A stretch of 7,007 nucleotides of DNA from an uncultured Clostridia bacterium. Its GTDB lineage: Bacteria; Bacillota; Clostridia; Oscillospirales; Acutalibacteraceae. A program made the position numbers and the translations under genes. The stretch covers positions 1 through 7,007 of the forward strand of contig CALWKP010000235.1 of NCBI GenBank assembly GCA_944381295.1, given 5' to 3'. Below the pieces are notes generated by a model. That model was given only the letters and a program-made list of their open reading frames with translations. It ran no database searches and was not told where the DNA came from. Numbering within the stretch: the first letter of the stretch is position 1; each line of letters opens with the position of its first letter. Positions 1 through 6,993 of the stretch are shown piece after piece.

Positions 1-630
1 ATTTTCACCCGTGTCGGCGCGTCGGATGATATGGCGGCGGGGCAGTCTACTTTTATGGTGGAGATGACGGAAGTAGCGGATATTTTGAAGTCCGCTACAC
101 CGGATAGTCTGCTGATTCTGGATGAAATTGGGCGCGGGACCTCTACTTTTGACGGCATGAGCATCGCCCGTGCTGTGGTGGAATTTGTGGCGGATAAACG
201 TCAGCTTGGCGCAAAGACACTGTTTGCAACGCATTATCACGAGTTGACGGAACTGGAAGATTTGCTGCAAGGGGTGAAAAATTACAATATCGCGGTCATG
301 AAACGCGGGGCTGATATCACGTTCCTGCGGAGAATTGTTCGAGGCGGTGCAGACGATAGTTTTGGAATCGAAGTGGCGAAACTGGCAGGGGTACCGGAGC
401 GCGTGCTGAATCGGGCGAAACAGGTTTTACGTCAGTTAGAAAGCGGACAGGAAGTTTCGGCACCGCGGAGTGGAAAAAAAGTGGAGCATCAGGAAGAAGA
501 ACCGCAGATGAGCCTGATCCCTTCCGGAAATACGGAGGCGGTAGAGCGGTTAAAGGTACTGGATGTCAATACCCTGACACCAATTGAATGCATGAATACC
601 TTATTTGAACTTTGCAAACTGGTGGAATAA
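1..630 (+). CDS. mutS: DNA mismatch repair protein MutS, C-terminal part (5' truncated by window edge)
   Basis: This is the last 209 codons of MutS, the ATPase that recognises mismatches and small loops in newly replicated DNA. The frame is open from base 1, so the gene begins upstream; full MutS proteins are usually about 850-870 aa, so roughly three quarters is missing. Visible parts of the ATPase domain are the ABC-signature-like stretch GASDDMAAGQSTFMVEM (nt 19-69), Walker B LLILDEIGRGTSTFDG (about nt 109-156) and the H-loop FATHYHEL (about nt 223-250). The helical tail VAKLAGVPERVLNRAK follows. The C-terminal tail holds QMSLIP (nt 505-522), a beta-clamp-binding motif like that in the E. 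coli MutS tail, and a conserved-type end (TPIECMNTLFELCKL). The stop is 24 nt before mutL, consistent with a mutSL operon. No frameshift is seen. Identification is very secure. Confidence 0.97.
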   Translation: MFTRVGASDDMAAGQSTFMVEMTEVADILKSATPDSLLILDEIGRGTSTFDGMSIARAVVEFVADKRQLGAKTLFATHYHELTELEDLLQGVKNYNIAVMKRGADITFLRRIVRGGADDSFGIEVAKLAGVPERVLNRAKQVLRQLESGQEVSAPRSGKKVEHQEEEPQMSLIPSGNTEAVERLKVLDVNTLTPIECMNTLFELCKLVE

Positions 631-640
631 CAGTGAGCGG

Positions 641-648
641 AAAGGAAG
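641..648 (+). promoter_or_regulatory. Ribosome binding site that fixes the TTG start of mutL
   Basis: AAAGGAAG lies 6 nt upstream of the TTG at 655. No ATG or GTG gives the conserved MutL N-terminus, so this purine-rich site with good spacing supports TTG as the real start. Confidence 0.7.
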
Positions 649-654
649 ACTGCT

Positions 655-2718
655 TTGGGAAAGATCAATCAACTGGACAAGCATGTCGCGGAGCTGATTG
701 CGGCGGGAGAAGTTGTAGAACGTCCCTCTTCTGTTGTAAAAGAGCTTGTAGAGAATTCGATAGACGCAGGAGCCTCGACGGTGACGGTAGAGATCCGCAA
801 CGGTGGGACAACCTATCTGCGCGTAACTGATAATGGCAGCGGAATTTTACGGGAAGACGTGCCGGTAGCTTTTTTGCGTCATGCTACCAGTAAGGTGGCG
901 AAGCAGTCGGACTTGGATGCAATTGCGACATTAGGGTTCCGCGGAGAGGCGTTAGCATCGATTTCTGCGGTTTCACGGGTAGAACTCCTAACGAGAACCA
1001 AGGAGGAACTGGCGGGAACAAGGTATGTCATCGAAGGCGGGGATGAAATTGTCTGCGAGGACGTAGGGTGCCCGGAAGGCACGACCATAATCGTCCGCGA
1101 TATTTTTTACAATACCCCGGCACGGATGAAATTTTTGAAAAAAGACCAGACGGAAGCAAATTCGATTGCAGGCGTTTTGGATAAGATGGCTTTGTCGCAT
1201 CCGGAAGTGTCGTTCCGTTTTTTACGGGATGGGAAAGAACAGCTCCATACGCCGGGAGATGGGAAACTCAAGTCTGCGGTGTATGCGGTATTTGGAAAAG
1301 AGTTCACACAGGGATTGCTGCCGGTTGAATATTCTTTGGGCGGCGTACAGGTGCGGGGATATGTGAGTAAACCGACTGCATCGCGGCCGAATCGGAGTAT
1401 GCAGCATTTTTTCATCAATGGCAGATATGTGAAGAGCCGTACAGCTATGGTCGCGTTGGAAGAAGGATGTAAGGGCTCCATTATGGTGGGGAAATACCCG
1501 GCCTGTGTCCTGCATTTGCAGATTTCTTGTGAAGCAGTGGATGTCAATGTACACCCGGCAAAATTGGAAGTGCGGTTTATTAATGAACGGCCTATTTTTG
1601 ACGCAGTGTATCATGCAGTGAAGACGGCCCTCTGTGCAGAAGATTTTCCCAAGGCAGTGCAGTTGCCAAAACAGGTACCTCCGCTTCAGACTGCGGTACA
1701 GATTCCCCCCACTATACTGCCAAACAAACCATTATTTTCTCATGAGGAAGTCCCGCAACAGGAAAAATTAGCCCCGTGGCGGCAGGAACCTCTCTCCAGA
1801 GAAGAAACGGTGGAGATTACGCGTCCGGTGATCGCCTATCCATCGACGGCAGATCATGGTCCTGATGATATCCGGCAGGATTATCGCAGGAAAGTAAATA
1901 TTGATATTGAATACGAAGAACCGGCTTCTCCAGGAATCAGGTTCCTTCATGACAGCGGGGTGGAAAAACACGATATCCCAACGTCCTCTCCCAAAGAAAC
2001 GGTCAGCGGTCCTGAAGAGGTCCGTCCTTTGCCGGAGCTGAGATGTTCCGGGAAAGAGTTTCTGCGGGATATTTCCCAGAGAGAACTTGCAGTAGAGACA
2101 AATGACGTTTTTCCAGCGGAAAAGCAAGAGGAAACAAAAGCTTTGCGCGATCCCGGAAAAGTTTTAGGTGAGGCGTTCCATACCTATCTAATTGTTGAGC
2201 GCGGCGAGGAGCTGGTTATGATCGATAAACATGCCGCTCATGAACGGATGCTGTATGAAAAGTTAAAGAGAGAGAATGCGGAAGCGTTTTCGCAAATGCT
2301 TTTGGAGCCGATACCGGTGACGCTGAGCAAAGAGGAATATGCTGCTGTGCTGGAATCAGAAGAATTGCTGGAGAAAGCAGGATTTGAAATAGAAGATTTC
2401 GGGGCAGGTGCGGTATTGGTGCGCAGTGCTCCATTGTCGCTGGATAAAAGTGATATTTCTTCAGCAGTCATGGAGATTGCGGGATATCTTGTGAATTCCA
2501 AGACCGATGTAACAACCGAACGTCTGGATTGGTTGTACCATAATATTGCCTGTCGTGCGGCAATCAAGGCCGGAGATATAACGTCGCCGGAAGAACTGGC
2601 AGCATTGGCGGCACGTTTGGAGCAGGAACCGGATATCCGCTATTGTCCTCATGGACGTCCTGTGTCGATTGTGCTCAAGAAACGCGATCTGGAAAAACAG
2701 TTTGGAAGGATACAATAA
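655..2718 (+). CDS. mutL: DNA mismatch repair protein MutL (endonuclease type)
   Basis: MutL, 687 aa, is recruited by mismatch-bound MutS and in bacteria lacking MutH nicks the daughter strand itself. The start is TTG; it is chosen because the next residues (GKINQLDKHVAELIAAGEVV) are the canonical N-terminus and an RBS sits 6 nt upstream. The N-terminal GHKL ATPase domain (about 1-335) shows E30 and N34 in VKELVENSIDAGA, DNGSGI (59-64) and GFRGEAL (94-100), then FFINGRYV and NVHPAKLEVRF. A proline-rich, variable linker follows (about 336-500). The C-terminal nuclease domain has DKHAAHERMLYE (524-535, the DQHAxxExxxxE site with Lys for Gln), ACRAAIKAGD (632-641), CPHGRP (664-669) and a terminal FGR (683-685). 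QMLLEP (547-552) fits the QxxLxP beta-clamp motif. All metal-site residues I can identify are present, so it should be an active endonuclease. The stop is 1 nt before the miaA start. Confidence 0.98.
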   Translation: MGKINQLDKHVAELIAAGEVVERPSSVVKELVENSIDAGASTVTVEIRNGGTTYLRVTDNGSGILREDVPVAFLRHATSKVAKQSDLDAIATLGFRGEALASISAVSRVELLTRTKEELAGTRYVIEGGDEIVCEDVGCPEGTTIIVRDIFYNTPARMKFLKKDQTEANSIAGVLDKMALSHPEVSFRFLRDGKEQLHTPGDGKLKSAVYAVFGKEFTQGLLPVEYSLGGVQVRGYVSKPTASRPNRSMQHFFINGRYVKSRTAMVALEEGCKGSIMVGKYPACVLHLQISCEAVDVNVHPAKLEVRFINERPIFDAVYHAVKTALCAEDFPKAVQLPKQVPPLQTAVQIPPTILPNKPLFSHEEVPQQEKLAPWRQEPLSREETVEITRPVIAYPSTADHGPDDIRQDYRRKVNIDIEYEEPASPGIRFLHDSGVEKHDIPTSSPKETVSGPEEVRPLPELRCSGKEFLRDISQRELAVETNDVFPAEKQEETKALRDPGKVLGEAFHTYLIVERGEELVMIDKHAAHERMLYEKLKRENAEAFSQMLLEPIPVTLSKEEYAAVLESEELLEKAGFEIEDFGAGAVLVRSAPLSLDKSDISSAVMEIAGYLVNSKTDVTTERLDWLYHNIACRAAIKAGDITSPEELAALAARLEQEPDIRYCPHGRPVSIVLKKRDLEKQFGRIQ

Positions 2719-2719
2719 A

Positions 2720-3679
2720 ATGAAAGAAACAGAAAAACTTCCGGTTGTTGCCGTGGTAGGACCGACTGCATCCGGAAAAAGCCGGATGGCGGTAGAGTTG
2801 GCTCACAGGTTGGACGGGGAGATTATTTCTGCGGATTCCATGCAAATTTACCGGGGAATGACGATAGGGACGGCAAAGCCAACAGAAGAAGAAATGGGAG
2901 GGATACCCCATTATCTGATTGATTTTTTAGACCTTGGAGAGACATTCAGTGTAGCTGATTTTGTAGAAAAAGCAGATCAGCATATCCGCGAAATCATAGG
3001 AAGAGGGAAATTGCCGATTGTTGTGGGCGGAACTGGACTATATATCCGTTCTTTGCTGCATCATACCAAATTTGCAGATAATTCCGGCAGCGGAAGAAAT
3101 GAGGAACTGAGAAAAGAATTACTTCGCCGCGCGGAAGAAGAAGGGATAGATTCCCTGATGGAAGAACTCCGGGAGATCGATCCGGAAGCGGCAGAAAAAA
3201 TTCATCCACACAATGTAGTGCGAGTGGTTCGAGCTATCGAGATTTACCGTTTGACGGGGAAAACGATGACAGAACAAAATGCATTGTCCCACCAGGAACC
3301 ATCTCCTTATTCAGCTTGTGTCATCGGCCTGAATTTTGAGGACCGAGAAAAGCTTTATGAGCGGATTGAACGTCGGGTTGACCAAATGATTGATGATGGT
3401 CTGGTTCAGGAAGCCAAAGAAGTGTTGGCGAAAGATCCCTCAAAAACAGCGTGGCAGGCAATTGGGTACAAAGAACTTTTGCCGTATTTCGAGGGACAGG
3501 AATCGTTGGAAGAGGCGGTCGGTAAGATCAAACAGGAGACCCGGCGGTATGCCAAAAGACAATTGACTTGGTTTCGGAGAGACCCGGAAGTGCATTGGAT
3601 CTATTTGGACCAGGTAGAGAATTTTGAAGAAGCGATAGATCACGCAGAACAGTTGATCCGGACAGAACTGGACGCCTGA
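2720..3679 (+). CDS. miaA: tRNA dimethylallyltransferase MiaA
   Basis: MiaA, 319 aa, transfers the dimethylallyl group from DMAPP to N6 of A37 in tRNAs reading UNN codons, the first step toward ms2i6A, which stabilises codon-anticodon pairing. The P-loop GPTASGKS is at residues 14-21, followed by ADSMQIYRG (38-46, with D39 in the conserved DSMQIYRG block) and GGTGLYI (103-109). The tRNA-contacting C-terminal signature TRRYAKRQLTWFRRD starts at residue 274, and AIGYKELLPYF lies before it. Length is normal for the family. The ATG at 2720 is chosen over upstream in-frame codons because it places the P-loop at the usual distance, has GGAAGGA (2704-2710) 9 nt upstream, and sits one base after the mutL stop. 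Order mutS-mutL-miaA is common in Bacillota, but the often-following hfq is absent here. Confidence 0.98.
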   Translation: MKETEKLPVVAVVGPTASGKSRMAVELAHRLDGEIISADSMQIYRGMTIGTAKPTEEEMGGIPHYLIDFLDLGETFSVADFVEKADQHIREIIGRGKLPIVVGGTGLYIRSLLHHTKFADNSGSGRNEELRKELLRRAEEEGIDSLMEELREIDPEAAEKIHPHNVVRVVRAIEIYRLTGKTMTEQNALSHQEPSPYSACVIGLNFEDREKLYERIERRVDQMIDDGLVQEAKEVLAKDPSKTAWQAIGYKELLPYFEGQESLEEAVGKIKQETRRYAKRQLTWFRRDPEVHWIYLDQVENFEEAIDHAEQLIRTELDA

Positions 3680-3695
3680 CAGAAAGGACTCCTTT

Positions 3696-5003
3696 ATGAA
3701 TAATCCCATGATTCGACGAGTGACATCGGCGCTGATAGCAGCGCTGCTGCTGATTTACATTGGATATCAGATGTATAATGCTGGATACCAGTCGGTGCAG
3801 ACGGAAACAGCGGTATACGCTTCGCTGAAAGACGTTATCCAGGCGGATGCGTTTGCGGTGCGAAAAGAAACGTTGATTCCCGCATCAATATCGGGGGTGA
3901 TTTCATACCGGGAAGGGAAAGGGGGAAAAGTAGCGAAAGGCGGCGTGGTAGCAGACGTTTACAGTACGGAACAAGATGCGGCGGCGTACCGGCAGATAGA
4001 AGAGCTGGATAAAGAAATTGAACAGCTGACAAGCTTAAATAATCCGGGAGATACTTACGCGGCAAATCCGGATCTTTTGGATGAACAGATCAATCAGAAA
4101 TTTACAGAATTATTGCAGTTGATTCAAGATGAAGAATTTTCTTCCCTTGCTGAAGCCAGCGATAGTTTTCTGTATCTAGTGAATCAACGGCAAGTAGTAA
4201 CTGGTGAAATTACTGATTTTAACAGTAGGATCAGCGCGTTAAAGAATCAAAGGGCCGCGCTGTCGGAAGCTAAAGCGATTGGACAGATTACATCGCCGGT
4301 ATCGGGATATTTTACCAGCCAGACAGATGGTTATGAAAGTTTTTTTGATTATGAAAATATCCTTTCCATTACACCAGATGACATCAGAAATGCCCAGGGA
4401 GCTGAAGTGTCACCTGCCACAGGAATGATTGGAAAGGTGAGTGAACAATTCAATTGGTATCTGGTATGTATCGTTCCAGCAGATGTAGCTTTGAAACTGT
4501 CAACAGTTCATAATAGCGGAAGGCGTGTGTATGTCAGTATGCCGTTTGCGTCTTCCTCTTCGATTCCCATGACTGTGGAAGCAGTTAATCAGAAGGATAA
4601 AGAGTCAGAAGCTGCAATTGTTTTGGAATGTTCTTATATGGATGACAACCTGGCAGCGATACGGGAGGAAACCGTACAAATTCAGATTGCGGAGTATGAA
4701 GGGATACGGGTTAGTCAAAAGGCAATTCATTTTGAAGATATCACAGAAGTTGTCACCGATGAAGATGGAAACAAGACCGAGGTGGTTTATGAAGATGTCC
4801 GCGGCGTTTATGTGATGCACGGAAGTGAAATTGAATTTGTACAGATATTTCCAGTGTTTAGCAGCGAAAGCTATGTGATTTGTGAAACAGTAGACCAGAC
4901 ATCGGATCGATGGGATGAATTGGTAACAGACCGCTCTATCCAACTTTCGGATGAAGTGGTAGTAGAAGGGACGGATCTTTATGACGGAAAAGTTGTCAAA
5001 TGA
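3696..5003 (+). CDS. HlyD/membrane-fusion-like, membrane-anchored protein of unknown role
   Basis: A 435-aa protein with one N-terminal membrane segment (about residues 9-27, hydrophobic, preceded by RR at 7-8), so most of it should lie outside the membrane. After it comes a first half-lipoyl/barrel-like stretch (about 60-90, IPASISGVISYREGKGGKV), then charged helical, probably coiled-coil segments (about 92-112 and 125-192, e.g. YRQIEELDKEIEQL). A second half-lipoyl stretch (ITSPVSGYF, 198-206, to about 235) follows, and then a beta-rich C-terminal region ending in VVVEGTDLYDGKVVK. This split-lipoyl hairpin layout is that of HlyD-type membrane fusion proteins. No ABC, RND or MFS partner is encoded nearby, so an export role is unproven. 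Start ATG 3696 has AGAAAGGA (3681-3688) 7 nt upstream; the ATG at 3708 would remove only four residues. The gene sits 16 nt after miaA and overlaps yggS by 23 nt. A cell-envelope or division-linked role is inference from neighbours only. Confidence 0.8.
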   Translation: MNNPMIRRVTSALIAALLLIYIGYQMYNAGYQSVQTETAVYASLKDVIQADAFAVRKETLIPASISGVISYREGKGGKVAKGGVVADVYSTEQDAAAYRQIEELDKEIEQLTSLNNPGDTYAANPDLLDEQINQKFTELLQLIQDEEFSSLAEASDSFLYLVNQRQVVTGEITDFNSRISALKNQRAALSEAKAIGQITSPVSGYFTSQTDGYESFFDYENILSITPDDIRNAQGAEVSPATGMIGKVSEQFNWYLVCIVPADVALKLSTVHNSGRRVYVSMPFASSSSIPMTVEAVNQKDKESEAAIVLECSYMDDNLAAIREETVQIQIAEYEGIRVSQKAIHFEDITEVVTDEDGNKTEVVYEDVRGVYVMHGSEIEFVQIFPVFSSESYVICETVDQTSDRWDELVTDRSIQLSDEVVVEGTDLYDGKVVK

Positions 5004-5709
5004 GTTGGAAAAAAGATGTCAAGACCTGGAAGAAAACCTGAAAGTTGTCCGGGAAAATATCGCGCAGGCAGCGTTGCGTGCAGGAAAGAAGGAATCCGAG
5101 GTTACATTGCTGGCAGCGACAAAGACTGTGCCCGTGGAAGTCATCAATTACGGGATTCAGTTGGGAATTGCGCATATTGGAGAAAACCGGGTGCAGGAAC
5201 TGTTGTCTAAGATAGACGATCTGTCGCCTTGTGACAGGCAATTTATCGGGCATCTCCAGACCAACAAGGTGCGTCAGTTGGTCGGTAAGGTGAGCATGAT
5301 CCAGTCGGTTGACAGTGTAAAACTTGCCCAGGAAATTTCGAAAATTTCAGAACAAAAAGGTTTGTATACGGATATCCTGATTGAGGTAAATATTGGCAGA
5401 GAGGAAAACAAGTCGGGAATTGCCCCGGAAAAGCTGGAGGATTTGCTTTATGAGATCGCCTCTTATCCAGCGATTCGAATTCGCGGATTGATGGCAATTC
5501 CGCCTGTAAGTGAAAATATTTTGGAAACCAAGCGTTATTTTGAAAATATGTCGCAATATTTTGTTGACATAAAGGGCAAAAAAATAGATAATGTTATCAT
5601 GGACTATTTGTCAATGGGAATGTCCGCGGATTATGTCCAGGCGATCGAAGCGGGAGCCAATCTCGTGAGGGTAGGATCTTCGTTGTTTGGCGCCAGGGTA
5701 TATTTGTAA
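4981..5709 (+). CDS. yggS: YggS/YlmE family pyridoxal phosphate homeostasis protein
   Basis: A 242-aa member of the COG0325/PLPBP family, a cytosolic single-domain TIM-barrel protein that binds PLP without a known enzymatic activity and keeps vitamin B6 and amino-acid pools balanced. The PLP-binding lysine is K48 in LLAATKTVP. Other family blocks are HIGENRVQEL, FIGHLQTNKVRQLV, SVDSVKLAQEI, VNIGREENKSGI, IRGLMAIPP, LSMGMSADY (from 210) and VRVGSSLFG (229-237, phosphate binding). The ATG at 4981 lies inside the end of the HlyD-like gene, with AGAAGGGA (4964-4971) 9 nt upstream, giving a 23-nt overlap that suggests translational coupling. The N-terminus is about 12-15 residues longer than the compact E. 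coli form, so a later start is possible but no better one is visible. In Gram-positive bacteria this gene (ylmE) precedes sepF, as here. Confidence 0.97.
   Translation: MTEKLSNELEKRCQDLEENLKVVRENIAQAALRAGKKESEVTLLAATKTVPVEVINYGIQLGIAHIGENRVQELLSKIDDLSPCDRQFIGHLQTNKVRQLVGKVSMIQSVDSVKLAQEISKISEQKGLYTDILIEVNIGREENKSGIAPEKLEDLLYEIASYPAIRIRGLMAIPPVSENILETKRYFENMSQYFVDIKGKKIDNVIMDYLSMGMSADYVQAIEAGANLVRVGSSLFGARVYL
5564..5592 (+). promoter_or_regulatory. Candidate sigma-A promoter inside yggS, facing sepF
   Basis: TTGACA (5564-5569) and GATAAT (5587-5592) are separated by exactly 17 nt: a perfect -35 and a 5-of-6 -10. The spacer is A-rich. Transcription would start near 5599, about 130 nt upstream of the sepF ATG. 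It lies in coding sequence, so chance plus codon constraint can also explain it; it is the best such match I found by eye in the window. Confidence 0.45.
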
Positions 5710-5718
5710 CCAAAGTAT

Positions 5719-5724
5719 AGGAGG
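5719..5724 (+). promoter_or_regulatory. Consensus Shine-Dalgarno for sepF
   Basis: AGGAGG, a perfect anti-16S match, is 7 nt upstream of the ATG at 5732. It decides the start against an in-frame upstream codon at 5687 that lies within yggS. It is the strongest ribosome binding site in the window. Confidence 0.85.
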
Positions 5725-5731
5725 AAAGACT

Positions 5732-6217
5732 ATGGCAGGATTTGTTCAAAAAATTAAAGATATGTGGAATCCGCCTGATGACGAATATGATTACGATTAT
5801 GACAATGGGCAGCAGGATGAGATCTTATCTCATTCGGACAGCCGGGATCATTTGTTAGAAAGCCGCAGTGAACCCAAAGATTCCTTTAAGCGCTCATCGG
5901 GGCAGAACAGTAAAGTGGTCAATATTCATGCCACAGCACAGTTGCAAGTAGTATTGTTCAAACCGGAACGTTTTGGGGAAGAGACCCGTGCGGTAGCGGA
6001 CGAGCTGTTGAAGATGCATACAGTGGTCCTGAACCTGGAGAATACCAATAAGGATGTGTCGCGTAGGATTATTGATTTTCTGAGTGGTGTAGCATACGCG
6101 AACGGCGGGAAAATCAAAAAAGTAGCGACCAATACATTTATCATTACACCATATAATGTGGACCTTACCGGAGATGACGTTCTGGATGAGTTGGAAAACA
6201 GCGGAGCTTATTTTTGA
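5732..6217 (+). CDS. sepF: Cell division protein SepF
   Basis: SepF, 161 aa, tethers FtsZ to the membrane and bundles FtsZ filaments at the division site in Gram-positive bacteria and relatives. The N-terminal stretch MAGFVQKIKDMWN has the character of the amphipathic membrane-targeting helix. An acidic, Tyr/Asp-rich linker follows (DDEYDYDYDNGQQDE, from about residue 17) and then a polar variable linker to about residue 60. The SepF/DUF552 core runs from about 61 to 155: KVVNIHATAQLQVVLFKPERF, then VVLNLENTNKDVSRRIIDFL, SGVAYANGGKIKKV and FIITPYNVDL. The glycine-rich turn in SGVAYANGG belongs to the dimer/polymer interface region of the family. Length is typical. It lies 22 nt after yggS and shares one base with ylmH (TGATG). 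Confidence 0.97.
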   Translation: MAGFVQKIKDMWNPPDDEYDYDYDNGQQDEILSHSDSRDHLLESRSEPKDSFKRSSGQNSKVVNIHATAQLQVVLFKPERFGEETRAVADELLKMHTVVLNLENTNKDVSRRIIDFLSGVAYANGGKIKKVATNTFIITPYNVDLTGDDVLDELENSGAYF

Positions 6218-6978
6218 TGGGAACATCCGAGAAGATAGAAGAAGCGCTGTTGGAGTCGCGTTTGACAGATGCGGCCCGGCTAAGTGAAGAGCGCTGCTTT
6301 GCTCATTTTGTAGGGTTTCTGGATGAAAGACAAGCTCTTGTGGCAGAAAAGTGCATGAAAAAGCAGGGATTCAAAAACTATATGCTTTGGGGCGGATATG
6401 ATGGCTCAGAGCGTGTAGTTTTTGGTGCGTTTCCAGATTTTATAGATCCAGACCCGGAAGAATACCCAGTGATTCCCGTTACGGTGCAGTACCGCACTTG
6501 TGATGTATTGACGCACCGAGATTTTCTGGGAGCCTTGATGGCGGAAGGGATCAAACGGGAGACCATAGGGGACATTCTGGTGGGAGAAGGGCGCTGTGTG
6601 ATGTTTGTGCGGGAAGAGATCGCAGAGTATCTTCTGTCGGGAATCCAAAAGATTGGACGAGTAGGGGTACGTCTTTCCCGCGGATATGAAGGCAGTCTGC
6701 CTGAGGGCAGAAAGTTTTCGGAATTCAGCAGTGTGATTGCATCTGCACGGTTGGATTGTGCCGTAGCAGCAGCTTTAGGGACAAGCCGGGAGAAAGCCAG
6801 CGGATATATTTCGGCAGGCCTGGTGATGCTGAATCATGAAGAAGTAATGTCCTGTTCCGCAGAGGTGAAAGATGGTGATAAACTATCTGTCCGAGGAAAA
6901 GGCAGGTTCCTGTTAGATCAGGTGGGGCCGCCTACGAAAAAAGGCAGGCTGAAGCTTTCTGGCAGGAAATATATTTAA
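6217..6978 (+). CDS. ylmH: YlmH-type S4-domain RNA-binding protein
   Basis: A 253-aa protein of the YlmH family. The N-terminal two thirds contain the family blocks AHFVGFLDERQ (29-39), GGYDGSERVVFGAFPDF and FLGALMAEGIKRETIGDILV. The C-terminal S4 RNA-binding domain runs from about 177 (ARLDCAVAAALGTSREKASG) through DGDKLSVRGKGRF (219-231), with a basic tail (KKGRLKLSGRK). Relatives bind ribosomal RNA/tRNA; B. subtilis YlmH has been linked to rescue of stalled 50S-peptidyl-tRNA complexes in ribosome-associated quality control, and the gene is a standing member of the division cluster. The ATG at 6217 overlaps the sepF stop (TGATG), with GGAG (6203-6206) 10 nt upstream, so coupled translation is likely. 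A TTG at 6214 is also in frame but is less likely. Role in this organism is by family only. Confidence 0.93.
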   Translation: MGTSEKIEEALLESRLTDAARLSEERCFAHFVGFLDERQALVAEKCMKKQGFKNYMLWGGYDGSERVVFGAFPDFIDPDPEEYPVIPVTVQYRTCDVLTHRDFLGALMAEGIKRETIGDILVGEGRCVMFVREEIAEYLLSGIQKIGRVGVRLSRGYEGSLPEGRKFSEFSSVIASARLDCAVAAALGTSREKASGYISAGLVMLNHEEVMSCSAEVKDGDKLSVRGKGRFLLDQVGPPTKKGRLKLSGRKYI

Positions 6979-6993
6979 CGGGGGACTTTAACT

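Noticed and set aside
612..830. 72-codon plus-strand open frame overlapping the mutS end and mutL start
   Set aside because: It overlaps the clearly conserved MutL N-terminus in another frame, has Arg/Cys-rich shadow composition and no family resemblance.
1107..1547. 146-codon minus-strand open frame inside mutL
   Set aside because: It lies opposite the conserved MutL ATPase domain, has no RBS-supported start that I can see, and its composition is that of an antisense shadow.
1791..1802. Small perfect inverted repeat TCTCT-CC-AGAGA in the mutL linker
   Set aside because: The stem is only 5 bp with a 2-nt loop and no U-tract; such pairs are expected by chance.
2651..2719. Upstream in-frame ATG extending MiaA by 23 residues
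   Set aside because: The extension lies in the MutL CPHGRP region, lacks family similarity and is bypassed by a good RBS at 2704-2710.
4605..4943. 112-codon minus-strand open frame inside the HlyD-like gene
   Set aside because: Rich in Cys, His, Phe and Asn as expected from the reverse of acidic coding sequence; no recognisable domain.
5309..5337. Second TTGACA inside yggS as a possible promoter
   Set aside because: At 17-nt spacing the downstream hexamer is GAAATT, only three matches to TATAAT.
5687..5731. Upstream in-frame start extending SepF by 15 residues
   Set aside because: It overlaps the yggS end, and the consensus AGGAGG at 5719-5724 serves the ATG at 5732, which begins the typical SepF membrane helix.
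5894..6226. 110-codon minus-strand open frame opposite sepF
   Set aside because: Lies wholly opposite the conserved SepF core and shows no motif of its own.
6262..6290. TTGACA near the ylmH start as a possible promoter
   Set aside because: No acceptable -10 at 16-18 nt; the hexamer at 17 nt is TGAAGA.
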